Source: Deltaproteobacteria bacterium GWB2_55_19 (GTDB lineage Bacteria > Desulfobacterota > GWC2-55-46). From it: DNA of 55,853 nt. The notes under the pieces are model-generated. The model saw only the letters and a program-made list of their open reading frames with translations. It searched no databases and was not told the DNA's origin. Below are positions 1-10,724 of this stretch, piece by piece; position 1 is the stretch's first letter; every line of letters begins with the position of its first letter. The position numbers and the translations under genes are program-made. Where the stretch lies: assembly GCA_001797465.1 (NCBI GenBank), contig MGPQ01000011.1, positions 1 through 55,853 on the forward strand, written 5' to 3'.

Positions 1-361
<361 letters not shown>

Positions 362-503
362 ATGATTATTTATGCAAGCCCAGGTTACTGACTTCCGACG
401 TCTTGAATAAAACTTTACTCTGTTCGGTTTGAAAAATCGCGGGCCGCGAGGCGCGCGTTGGAGAAGTCCGCGAGGGCTTTTTCATACGGATAGATTGAAA
501 TCT

Positions 504-619
<116 letters not shown>

Positions 620-627
620 TTTAAATC

Positions 628-663
628 AAAGCCCCCCTGTCGAAAGACAGGGGGGCTTTTTTT
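628..663 (+). terminator. rRNA operon terminator
   Basis: Perfect 14-bp inverted repeat (AAAGCCCCCCTGTC, loop GAAA, and its complement) followed by a run of T. It starts 9 bases after 5S and is a strong Rho-independent terminator. Confidence 0.93.
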
Positions 664-1020
664 GTGGGGGGGGGAGTGATCAGAGAGGGATGTGTTTTTT
701 TAGCGTGCAGGGGTATTAGCCTAAATGGTGAGGACGGCACAGCCTACGGGGCTACTTATATTTGCCACACATCTCCTTTAGCCGGGTAGGGTGCGCCCCG
801 CGCACCATTGATGACTGGATTCCCGCTTGAGGCGCGCGGGAATGACGGGATATGCTTTTGTATGTCATTCCCGGGGTTTTTATCGGGAATCCAGTGTCTT
901 ATGCAAGGGCCCCCTTATAAAAAGGGGAGGAGATTAAAGCCCCCTCCTTCCACTCAAGTTTTCCTCCTTTTCTGCCGATTAGGTCATAAGGCAGGAAGAC
1001 AACCCACGGAGGTTTTGAAT
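664..1020. other. Gene-free stretch between rRNA operon and PilZ gene
   Basis: No convincing coding region. It holds a nested palindromic repeat at 814-895 and, at about 906-930, a short CCCCCTTATAAAAAGGGGAGGAG motif of the kind also seen in other gaps of this window. A ribosome binding site GGAGG at 1008-1012 serves the next gene. An open reading continues upstream of the PilZ gene to 808, but this part crosses the palindrome and is unlikely to be translated. Confidence 0.6.
814..895. repeat. Nested palindromic intergenic repeat
   Basis: Outer arms ACTGGATTCCCG (814-825) and CGGGAATCCAGT (884-895) are perfect complements. Inner arms CGGGAATGAC (837-846) and GTCATTCCCG (864-873) are also perfect complements. 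The element could fold into a large hairpin or cruciform. The sequence type (TGGATTCCCG and GGGAATGAC) is typical of dispersed repeats in many bacterial genomes. Only one copy is in the window. Confidence 0.75.
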
Positions 1021-1695
1021 ATGGACTTCTATTATCAGAGCGTTGAGTCCAACCCCAATATACCTATCCCGCTCGGCGGGGAGCTTATGGCCGAGATCGC
1101 AGATATGAACCTCAAGTTTAAATTTTCCCTCGTCGGCATGGAAAAGGGCAACTTCCTCGTGGCAAAGGCCTTTGAAAACGACCTCGGCAGGAGCTTCAGA
1201 GGGGATTCGATAAGGGACAAGGACATCAAGTTGAGTTTCGTTCACGGCAACACCGTCTACGGCTTCACGTCTGAAGTGATAAACGTCGTCACCCAGCCGG
1301 AAAAGATGTTCTTCATGAAATACCCGAAGAGGATAGACGAGCTGAACATAAGGGTCTCGTCCCGCTACGGCTGTACGCTCCAGGCCATGACCATGATAGG
1401 CCACGAGATAGCCTCGATGACGATAGTGGACGTGAGCGTTGACGGGTGCCAGGCGATCATCGACACGCACAAGGGTAGCCGCCTTTTCGACATTGTCCAG
1501 ATAGACAAGCTCTTCGACATACAGGTCCAGTTCCCGGCGACGGGCAAGAGAGGTTCGGTACTCGGGATAGTCAGGAACGTATCCAAGGACGTGGACAGGA
1601 TAATCGTGGGATTAAGCTTCAAGGACCTGAGGGGAGATCTGAGGCAGGAGATAGAGGGTTTCATAAAAAGCCTTTCGAGCCTTAAAAAGCATTAA
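1021..1695 (+). CDS. PilZ domain protein with YcgR-like N-terminal domain
   Basis: A 224-residue predicted cytoplasmic c-di-GMP receptor. The N-terminal half (about 1-110) looks like the flagellar-brake/YcgR_2 beta-barrel that precedes PilZ in YcgR proteins. The C-terminal PilZ domain shows both ligand motifs: RVSSR (RxxxR) after about residue 107 and DVSVDG (D/NxSxxG) about 35 residues later. The start at 1021 is chosen because GGAGG at 1008-1012 has ideal spacing; an in-frame extension to 808 runs through a repeat. It is monocistronic, between the rRNA operon and its own terminator at 1713. Binding of c-di-GMP is inferred from motifs; whether it acts on motility, polysaccharide or a transcription partner cannot be told. 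Confidence 0.88.
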   Translation: MDFYYQSVESNPNIPIPLGGELMAEIADMNLKFKFSLVGMEKGNFLVAKAFENDLGRSFRGDSIRDKDIKLSFVHGNTVYGFTSEVINVVTQPEKMFFMKYPKRIDELNIRVSSRYGCTLQAMTMIGHEIASMTIVDVSVDGCQAIIDTHKGSRLFDIVQIDKLFDIQVQFPATGKRGSVLGIVRNVSKDVDRIIVGLSFKDLRGDLRQEIEGFIKSLSSLKKH

Positions 1696-1712
1696 GGTCT
1701 TGTGTCCCTTTT

Positions 1713-1748
1713 AAGGCCTCCGTCGCCGTGGCGACGGAGGCCTTTTTT
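1713..1748 (+). terminator. Terminator of the PilZ gene
   Basis: 15-bp arms AAGGCCTCCGTCGCC and GGCGACGGAGGCCTT with a tiny loop, followed by seven T. It lies 18 bases after the PilZ stop codon. Confidence 0.92.
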
Positions 1749-2034
1749 TGTTTAATTAATATGAAGGATATTTCACCCTCCCCTCTATCCCCTCCCGTCA
1801 AGGGAGGGGAGGTATTAGGAGATAACCACGAGCCTCCGCGGGGTAGTTCATTTATGTCATTGCGAGGAGCCTTTTGCTATGAAAATCTCCGGCAGTCTCA
1901 TAAAGGATGAGATTGCTTCGCTACGCTCGCAATGACAAGCTATTGGAGGGGGAAAAAGGCGAGCCCGCCAAGTTTAATGGTTTTACAAAATGGATTGGCT
2001 GATATGCCTTTGTATGTTAATTTGATGAACGTAT
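1749..2034. other. Intergenic region with repeats, before the EamA gene
   Basis: No gene recognised. It contains a CCCTCCC/GGGAGGGGAGG palindromic motif at about 1775-1812 and a dispersed palindromic repeat at 1856-1936. No clear promoter was seen, and the spacing before the EamA start lacks a strong ribosome binding site. Confidence 0.5.
1856..1936. repeat. Dispersed palindromic repeat, copy 1
   Basis: Bounded by GTCATTGCGAG (1856-1866) and its complement CTCGCAATGAC (1926-1936). The internal segment GAGATTGCTTCGCT is shared with a second copy at 55597-55681. This looks like a short non-coding, MITE-like or REP-like element found in gaps between genes. Confidence 0.85.
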
Positions 2035-2916
2035 ATGGAACAGAACAGAAACCCCGCTCTTTTCACCCTCCTCATGGTCATCTCCATGGTCATCTGGGGA
2101 GGCAGTTGGGTCTCGGCAAAGGCGATAGCATCCGCCCTCTCCCCTGAGTCGCTCACCTTCTGGCGCTCGCTCGTAAACACGATCGCGCTTATTCCTGTCC
2201 TCTACCTCGTAAAAGGCCACAAAAAGATGGAGAGAGAGGCGCTTGTCTTTACCCTACTCGGCGCGCTTTTCTTAAGCGGCTACATGTACCTCTTTTTCAT
2301 GGGCCTCTCGATCGGAGACGCCGGGGCGGCAGGGGTCCTCGTGACAACGACCGTCCCGCTCATCACATTCGCCTTATCGGCCGCTATCTTCAGGCACGGG
2401 TTCACAAGAAAGGACGTCCTGGGGCTCGCGCTCGGCGTAATCGGCGGAGCGGCGCTCCTGGGCGCGTGGACGCTCGACGCGGGGAGGATATTTGTGGGCG
2501 GGAACGCCTATTTCCTCGTAGCGGCGCTCCTATGGGCCTTGCTCACGCACTGCTCTCAAAAGGCGTGCGGGATGATCTCTCCGATACTATTCAGCCTCGT
2601 CGCGAATGCGCTCGCTACCGTCATTTTCTTTTTTCTCGCCATACCGAACGGCATAGGTGGCGCGCTTGCGGAGGGTCCCCTTTTCTGGCTAAATATCTTC
2701 TATCTGGGCGTAATATCGAGCGCTTTTGCCACGACCGTCTATTTTCTCGCCTCGAACAGGCTCTCATCGCGCCGAGCGTCCTCGTTCGTATTCCTCGTAC
2801 CCATTAGCGCGGTCTTTTTAAGCTGGCTCTTCCTCGGGGAGGTGCCGAGGCTCAATACGGTCGTTGGGGGCGCGCTCGCCACGGGGGCGGTCTACATCAT
2901 AAACTCAAGGCATTAA
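2035..2916 (+). CDS. EamA/DMT family transporter
   Basis: A 293-residue inner-membrane protein with about ten hydrophobic segments in two repeated halves (EamA domains, roughly 8-140 and 155-290), the standard size for drug/metabolite exporters. Telling segments are WGGSWVSAKA in helix 1 and the C-terminal half ending SWLFLGEVP followed by GGALATGAVYI, both typical of the family. The start ATG at 2035 gives a short cytoplasmic lead before helix 1, but its ribosome binding site is weak. It stands alone between repeats. The substrate cannot be predicted. Confidence 0.88.
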   Translation: MEQNRNPALFTLLMVISMVIWGGSWVSAKAIASALSPESLTFWRSLVNTIALIPVLYLVKGHKKMEREALVFTLLGALFLSGYMYLFFMGLSIGDAGAAGVLVTTTVPLITFALSAAIFRHGFTRKDVLGLALGVIGGAALLGAWTLDAGRIFVGGNAYFLVAALLWALLTHCSQKACGMISPILFSLVANALATVIFFFLAIPNGIGGALAEGPLFWLNIFYLGVISSAFATTVYFLASNRLSSRRASSFVFLVPISAVFLSWLFLGEVPRLNTVVGGALATGAVYIINSRH

Positions 2917-3066
2917 AAATGGGTCTGGTTACAGAAAAAAATGTTAACATTGTTTAAAATTCCCCTTAATATTTCAATAGAAACACCGAACTGATTGGGG
3001 AGGGGGACCGTTTTCAATTCATGGTTTTTCGTCCCTGCGGACGCGCCTTGAATAACGATAAAAACC

Positions 3067-3095
3067 TTGACTTTTCAACTGAGTAAGAGTAATTT
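3067..3095 (+). promoter_or_regulatory. Possible sigma70 promoter of response regulator gene
   Basis: TTGACT (3067-3072) is 17 bases from TAATTT (3090-3095), in the gap before the response regulator. The -35 is good and the -10 weak. Confidence 0.4.
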
Positions 3096-3122
3096 TGAAC
3101 AATTGAAGGCATGAGGAGGACT

Positions 3123-4535
3123 ATGCCCAAAAAGATACTTCTGGCAGACGACAGCATCACCATCCAGAAGGTGATCTCCATAACCTTCGCGGCTGAGAGC
3201 TATGAACTCACCATAGTCGGTGACGGGGATTCCGCCGTAAGAAAGGCGAGGGAGATAGCCCCTGACCTCGTCATGGCCGATGTCGCCATGCCGGGAAAGA
3301 CAGGATATGAAGTCTGCGAGGCCATAAAGAATGACCCGCAACTGAAGGACACCCCTGTGCTCCTCCTTGCCGGGACATTCGAGCCGCTTAACAAGGACGA
3401 GGCGTTAAGGGCCGGCGCTGACGACAGTATCGTAAAGCCGTTCGAGTCGCAGGAGCTCCTCGACAAGGTAAAAGACCTGCTCGATAAGGCCGAAGCAAGG
3501 CAGAGGGCAGTATCAGCCCCGGTTGTCGCGCCGGTTCAGCAGGCCGCGCCCGAGGCGCGTACCCTTAAGGCAGAGCAGGCGCCTGAGGACATCTGGCACG
3601 CCGGGGACTTCCTGGGCTTTACGGACGAGCCTGAAAAGGCAGAGTTCAAGCCCGAGGAGGTGCCTGACCTCGACTTTCTCGACACCGGGTTCTTCGAGGA
3701 GCCGGAAAAGCCGGCTCAAAAGACGGCGTCCACGGACCGCTCCATGCCGCGCGAAAAGGACTTCTTCGACCTCGAGTTCAAGGAAGAGGAGATATTGTCT
3801 GAAAAGGCCCCGAAAGAGGCCTCAAAGGATGAATTCTTCGGAGGCAATTTCGATTTTTCGACCAACATGAAGGATGAGGCGAAGCCCGAGCCCTTTGAGG
3901 TCGGGCCCATTGATTTCGAATCCTTTAAACAAGAGCCCAAAAAGGAGGAAACGGCTTCAGCCGACTTCGAGACGCTGAGCCCCTTTGAGCCTGCGCCTGT
4001 TGAGACAATCGAGGCGCCGGAGTCCAAGCCCAAGCCGTTCTGGGCAGGGGACTTGAGGGATGACGAGAAGGTCCCATTTGCAGAGCCCGAGCTTATAGAG
4101 AATGAAGAGCCGATAGTAGAGGAGACCCCTTCCCCGGGCCGGTTCTTCGAGCAACCGCAGGAAGAGCCGAGGTTCGAGGAGACAGCCTTCGAGCCGCCTG
4201 CGCCCTTGTTAAGGGAGCCGCTCCGTCCCGTAGTCGAGGACAGGCCGCTCCGGGCAGAGGCGATCGCCGCGCAGGCCGTCTCAGCCTCCCCGGTAAGGGT
4301 GGAGGCTGAGAGACAGGAGGGCGCGTCCGCGAGGCTTGAGGAGAGGATACGGGAGGCGGCGCAACCAAAGGTCGAAGGCCTCCCTATCTCAAGGGAAGAG
4401 GCAGAGGCGATAGTCAGAAGGGTCGCAAGGGAAGTGATAGAGGAGGTCGCCTGGGAGGTAATCCCGGACCTCGCCGAGGAACTCATAAGGGCCGAGATAG
4501 CGAAAGCCAAAGAGGCGATCTTTAAATTGAAATAA
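3123..4535 (+). CDS. Response regulator with long acidic linker and conserved C-terminal helix
   Basis: A 470-residue protein with an N-terminal receiver domain (about 1-120). It has the acidic pocket near LADD, the phosphoacceptor Asp53 in MADVAMPG, and the KPF motif (Lys about 106). The middle (about 125-400) is low-complexity, rich in Glu, Pro and Phe, with repeated Asp/Glu-Phe-Phe patterns, probably disordered. The last 60 residues form a predicted amphipathic helix (AIVRRVAREVIEEVAWEVIP). This REC-linker-helix layout without a DNA-binding domain is reminiscent of deltaproteobacterial polarity or motility regulators, but no specific homology is claimed. The start at 3123 follows GAGGAGG at about 3113-3119; an upstream ATG at 3111 overlaps that site. 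No cognate histidine kinase is in the window. Confidence 0.82.
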   Translation: MPKKILLADDSITIQKVISITFAAESYELTIVGDGDSAVRKAREIAPDLVMADVAMPGKTGYEVCEAIKNDPQLKDTPVLLLAGTFEPLNKDEALRAGADDSIVKPFESQELLDKVKDLLDKAEARQRAVSAPVVAPVQQAAPEARTLKAEQAPEDIWHAGDFLGFTDEPEKAEFKPEEVPDLDFLDTGFFEEPEKPAQKTASTDRSMPREKDFFDLEFKEEEILSEKAPKEASKDEFFGGNFDFSTNMKDEAKPEPFEVGPIDFESFKQEPKKEETASADFETLSPFEPAPVETIEAPESKPKPFWAGDLRDDEKVPFAEPELIENEEPIVEETPSPGRFFEQPQEEPRFEETAFEPPAPLLREPLRPVVEDRPLRAEAIAAQAVSASPVRVEAERQEGASARLEERIREAAQPKVEGLPISREEAEAIVRRVAREVIEEVAWEVIPDLAEELIRAEIAKAKEAIFKLK

Positions 4536-4551
4536 ATTCCAAGCGCCATTC

Positions 4552-4587
4552 AGAAGGCCGGGGCCATCCGGCCCCGGCCTTCTTTCT
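4552..4587 (+). terminator. Terminator of the response regulator gene
   Basis: 14-bp arms AGAAGGCCGGGGCC and GGCCCCGGCCTTCT with a short loop, followed by a T-rich tail. It lies 16 bases after the stop codon. Confidence 0.9.
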
Positions 4588-4658
4588 TGTATACGGTAAC
4601 ATGGTCTTCAAGTCGGCTGAACTCTTATGGCCGATTTTTTAATTTCAGCGGCGGCGGG

Positions 4659-4697
4659 CGGGGGAGCGGGGGAGCGGGGGAGCGGGGGAGCGGGGGA
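4659..4697 (+). repeat. 8-bp tandem repeat (CGGGGGAG) upstream of valS
   Basis: Four full copies and a partial fifth of the octamer CGGGGGAG, about 65 bases before the chosen valS start. An ATG at 4627 is in frame with valS through this tract, so copy-number change would shift that upstream reading frame. Confidence 0.9.
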
Positions 4698-4761
4698 CGT
4701 GAAGACGCGCCCGCATACGCTATCTGGCCGCGCAAATAAAACTCAATGGAAAATACGGGAC

Positions 4762-7412
<2,651 letters not shown>

Positions 7413-7419
<7 letters not shown>

Positions 7420-8300
7420 ATAAGGACATCGACAAGGGGCCCGAGGCGATGTACAACCTCCCGGGGCTTATCAGTTACTCGGACCTGCTTGTCAAGGCCG
7501 CGCTCGCCGAGGACATCGGGACCGGCGACATAACTACCGGTGCGATAGTCGGGAAAGGCCAGAAGGGCGAGGCGGTATTCATAGCCAAGGAAAATATGGT
7601 AGTCGCCGGGCTCTTTATCGCCGAGAGCGTCTTCAAGCACCTTGACAGGAAGGCGTCTTTCCGGCCATTTTTCAAGGACGGGGACTTTGTAAAGAAGGGC
7701 GCGACTATTGCCGCTGTCAAGGCGCGTCTTTCCGCCATACTCATGGGAGAGCGGGCGGCGCTGAACTTCGTCCAGAGGCTCTCGGGTATCGCTACCCTTA
7801 CATCACGTTTCATCAAAAAAGCGGGGCCTAAGGTGCGCGTGCTCGACACCAGGAAGACGACGCCTTGCCTGAGGTTGCTTGAAAAGTACGCGGTAAAGGC
7901 CGGGGGCGGGTACAACCACAGGTTCGGCCTCTTCGACTGCGTGCTCATAAAGGACAACCATATAACGGCCGCCGGGTCGATAAAAAAGGCGGTCGAGAAG
8001 GTTAACAGGAAGTACAGGGATGGGCTCCTCGTCGAGGTCGAGGTGACGGACGAGAAAGAGGTGCGCGAAGCGGTAGAGGCCGGCGCCGACATCATAATGC
8101 TCGACAACATGGGGGTCGCGAAAATCCGGAAGGCATTGAAGATAATAGACAACCGGGCGCTCGTCGAGGCCTCAGGCGGCGTGACGATAGATAACATCGG
8201 CTCTATCGCCGGAACCGGCATAGATTTCATCTCCGTCGGCGCGCTCACGCATTCAGCCAGGGCGATGGACATAAGCCTTGAAGTCGTCCATGCGCCCTAA
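7413..8300 (+). CDS. nadC: Nicotinate-nucleotide pyrophosphorylase (quinolinate phosphoribosyltransferase)
   Basis: A 295-residue enzyme converting quinolinate and PRPP to nicotinate mononucleotide in de novo NAD synthesis. Family motifs are clear: an N-terminal ALAEDIGTGDITT, the PRPP/quinolinate site VLDTRKTTPCLR, YNHRFGLFD, IKDNHI, and the C-terminal barrel motifs ASGGV and ISVGALTHS. It starts at an ATG overlapping the valS stop by 7 bases, with a GGAG site inside valS, so translation is probably coupled. It in turn overlaps birA. nadA and nadB are not in the window. Confidence 0.95.
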
Positions 8301-9273
8301 GGGGGCCGTCGAGGCGGAGATAGTGAGGCTCCTTAAGGGGGCGGGGTCGTTCGTCTCCGGAGAGGCACTAAGCAAAGGGATCGGGGTCTCCCGGACCGCC
8401 GTATGGAAGCACATAAACGCGCTTAAAAAATCCGGCTATAATATCGAGGCCTTGACCGCTAAGGGGTACAGGATTGCGCCGCCGTACCCGTTTAACGACA
8501 TAGAGGTCGCCTCCGGAATTACGACCGGGTTCGTCGGAAGGAAGGTCTTTTTTTTCGAAAGGACCGACTCCACGAACAGACGGGCCTTTGAGCTCGGCCT
8601 CAAGGGCGAGGGCGAGGGCACGGCCGTAATCGCTGACGCGCAGGACAAGGGCAGGGGGAGGATAGGGAGGATATGGGAGTCGCCAGGCAACGTCAACCTC
8701 TATACCTCCGTTATATTAAGGCCGTTGATAGCCCCCAGGGAGGCGCACGAATTGACCTTTGTGATGGCGATAGCCGTCGCTGAGACGGTAGCCGGGTTTT
8801 CGGGCAAACGCCCCACGGTCAAATGGCCGAACGACATACTGATAAACGGTAAAAAGGCCGCCGGTATCCTCCTTGAGATGGACTCGGAACCCGATAGGGT
8901 TCACTTCGTCGTAGGCGGCATAGGGGTGAACCTGAACATGCGGAAGAAGGATTTCCCGCCGGCCATCCGGGAGATAGCGACGTCCCTCTTTGAGGAGACC
9001 GGGGTCGAGATAGACAGGGCCTCTTTTGCGCGCGGCCTTTATTCGAGCATGGAGCTGTGGTATAAGATATACTTGGATAAGGGTTTTCAGGCCGTGCTTG
9101 AGGCTTGGAAAGGGTGGTTCTCGTCCGTCGGCAGTACAGTGCGCGTAACCTCTTTTGACCGGGTCCTGGAGGGAGTATGCGTCGGGGTGGATAAAGACGG
9201 CGCGCTCCTTGTAAGGACGCCGTCCGGCAATGTAGAGCGCGTCATATCCGGGGACGTCGATACCACGGGATAG
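8290..9273 (+). CDS. birA: Bifunctional biotin operon repressor / biotin--[acetyl-CoA-carboxylase] ligase
   Basis: A 327-residue protein, close to E. coli BirA in length. An N-terminal winged helix (about 5-60, with GVSRTAVWKHI as recognition region) precedes the ligase domain. That domain holds the biotinyl-5'-AMP loop GRGRIGR, KWPNDILI with the catalytic Lys, and a small SH3-like C-terminal domain. It attaches biotin to the acetyl-CoA carboxylase carrier protein and, having the DNA-binding domain, may repress biotin genes. ATG 8290 lies 11 bases inside nadC; a TTG at 8278 is an alternative. No biotin biosynthesis gene or BirA operator was recognised nearby. Confidence 0.93.
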   Translation: MRPKGAVEAEIVRLLKGAGSFVSGEALSKGIGVSRTAVWKHINALKKSGYNIEALTAKGYRIAPPYPFNDIEVASGITTGFVGRKVFFFERTDSTNRRAFELGLKGEGEGTAVIADAQDKGRGRIGRIWESPGNVNLYTSVILRPLIAPREAHELTFVMAIAVAETVAGFSGKRPTVKWPNDILINGKKAAGILLEMDSEPDRVHFVVGGIGVNLNMRKKDFPPAIREIATSLFEETGVEIDRASFARGLYSSMELWYKIYLDKGFQAVLEAWKGWFSSVGSTVRVTSFDRVLEGVCVGVDKDGALLVRTPSGNVERVISGDVDTTG

Positions 9274-9318
9274 CTGGCAAGTTTTTGAAATCCTGGATAA
9301 AATCGGAAAACCAACTCC

Positions 9319-10083
9319 ATGCTCCTTGCCATAGACATAGGGAATACGAATATCGTCGCAGGGGTCTTTGATGGCGGGGACTTGTTGGCCCATTGGCGGA
9401 TCGGCTCGGAGAAAAACAAGACCTCCGATGAGATGGGGGTGCTATTACTTAACCTCTTTGGCGCATCGGGGATGGATAAAAAGGCGCTTGCCGGGGCGAT
9501 TGCCTGCTCGGTCGTCCCTGAATTGAACGGGGCGATATCAGAGGCGATTAAAAAATATCTCGGGCTTAAACTCCTCTTTGTCGGCGAGGATGCCGGAACC
9601 CCGATCAAGATCGATATCGATAACCCGCTTGAGGCCGGCGCGGACAGGATAGTGAACGCGGTCGCGGCGTACGCGATTCACAGGTCCGCTCTCATCATCG
9701 TCGACTTCGGCACAGCCGTGACCTTCGATTATGTCTCCCCGGAGGGCGTCTATTCGGGCGGGGCCATCGCGCCCGGCATAGGCATCTCCGCAGAGGCCCT
9801 TCACGCGAGGACGGCGAAGCTCCCGAAGGTCGAGGCAGGGATGCCGCCCTCAGTCATAGGGAGGAACACGGTAGACGCCATCAGGTCCGGCCTCTTCTGG
9901 GGGTTTGTCGGGCTTGTGGACGAGATAATAGAGCGGATGATCCGGGAGGCCGAGACAGCCCCGAGGGTCGTAGCCACAGGCGGGCTTGCGCGCCTTGTGG
10001 CCGGGCATTCGAGGTACGTTACCGAGCCGGACGAGTTCCTGACATTGAAGGGGCTTAAGATTATATACGAGGGGAAGAGGTAA
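9319..10083 (+). CDS. coaX: Type III pantothenate kinase
   Basis: A 254-residue enzyme that phosphorylates pantothenate, the first step of CoA synthesis. It belongs to the acetate/sugar kinase (ASKHA) fold. Visible motifs are DIGNTN at residues 5-10 (phosphate 1 loop), GADRIVNAVAA, DFGTAVTFDYV (phosphate 2), and the C-terminal VVATGGLA (adenosine site). The pairing with birA is common in bacteria. The next gene starts directly at the base after its stop, so the two are probably co-transcribed. Confidence 0.95.
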   Translation: MLLAIDIGNTNIVAGVFDGGDLLAHWRIGSEKNKTSDEMGVLLLNLFGASGMDKKALAGAIACSVVPELNGAISEAIKKYLGLKLLFVGEDAGTPIKIDIDNPLEAGADRIVNAVAAYAIHRSALIIVDFGTAVTFDYVSPEGVYSGGAIAPGIGISAEALHARTAKLPKVEAGMPPSVIGRNTVDAIRSGLFWGFVGLVDEIIERMIREAETAPRVVATGGLARLVAGHSRYVTEPDEFLTLKGLKIIYEGKR

Positions 10084-10548
10084 ATGTCTGAAAGCGCGCG
10101 CGAGCAGTTCCTTGCGGGGAAGCGGTTCCTTAGAGAAGACAATATCGACAAGGCGTTAAGGGCGTTCGAGAAGGCCTACAAGGAAGACAAGGAAAACGCC
10201 GACTATATCTCCTACTTCGGCATGTGCAAGGCCGTCCGGGGCGGCGAGATAGGCCTCGGGCTCGAGCTCTGCACCCGCGCCATAAAAAAGGAGTTCTTCA
10301 AGGCCGAGTTCTACATGAACCTCGGCAAGGTCTACCTCGCCGCCGGGAACAAGAAGGGCGCGATCAAGGTTTTCCTGAAGGGCCTCAAATTCGACCCCCA
10401 GCACGAGGATATGAACAGGTTCCTTATCGAGCTCGGCTTCAGGAACAAGCCTGTAATCCAGGGGCTCGACAGGGCGAACCCGGTGAATAAGTTTCTGGGG
10501 ATACTTTTCAGGAGAACTCTTCCGAAGCTTTTCAAAAAAGGGAAATGA
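10084..10548 (+). CDS. Small TPR-repeat protein
   Basis: A 154-residue protein made mainly of three to four tetratricopeptide-like helix pairs (about 5-125). Pattern residues are A..F..A and an alternating G/Y/A spacing, for example NLGKVYLAAGNKKGAIKVF. No signal peptide or membrane segment. The tail is basic (about 135-154, RRTLPKLFKKGK). Its start abuts the coaX stop codon with no gap. It is probably a protein-interaction scaffold; no function can be assigned. Confidence 0.8.
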   Translation: MSESAREQFLAGKRFLREDNIDKALRAFEKAYKEDKENADYISYFGMCKAVRGGEIGLGLELCTRAIKKEFFKAEFYMNLGKVYLAAGNKKGAIKVFLKGLKFDPQHEDMNRFLIELGFRNKPVIQGLDRANPVNKFLGILFRRTLPKLFKKGK

Positions 10549-10551
10549 TGG

Positions 10552-10672
10552 AGAACGCAATAAATGTTCTTTATACTGTGTTCTGCTCCTCGGAAAATCC
10601 TCGACGTACACAACAAGTACGCCTGCGGTTCTCCTCGTCGCACGCTTGTCTAAAGAACATTTCTTGCGTTCT
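10552..10672. repeat. Long palindromic element with CGTAC-N7-GTACG core, copy 1
   Basis: 22-base arms at 10552-10573 (AGAACGCAA then TAAATGTTCTTTA) and 10651-10672 are complementary with one mismatch. The centre carries CGTAC-N7-GTACG (10605-10621) followed by CC. A second element with different arms and the same centre and size is at 21502-21620. It fills most of the gap between the TPR gene and the EF-G gene and could act as a transcript hairpin or as a mobile non-coding element. Confidence 0.8.
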
Positions 10673-10724
10673 AGAAAGAATACGGGAGAAGAGGGCTCGC
10701 TAACTTTTCAAAAAGGAGGCTCGC

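Noticed and set aside
808-1020. N-terminal extension of the PilZ gene by 71 residues
   Set aside because: The extension crosses a nested palindromic repeat and bypasses a good GGAGG site before ATG 1021.
3716-4549. Long Ser/Ala-rich open frame opposite the response regulator
   Set aside because: It is the mirror of a low-complexity coding region, with biased composition and no start signal.
4590-4761. T-box or other riboswitch before valS
   Set aside because: No specifier loop, T-box sequence or antiterminator was seen; the leader is dominated by the octamer repeat.
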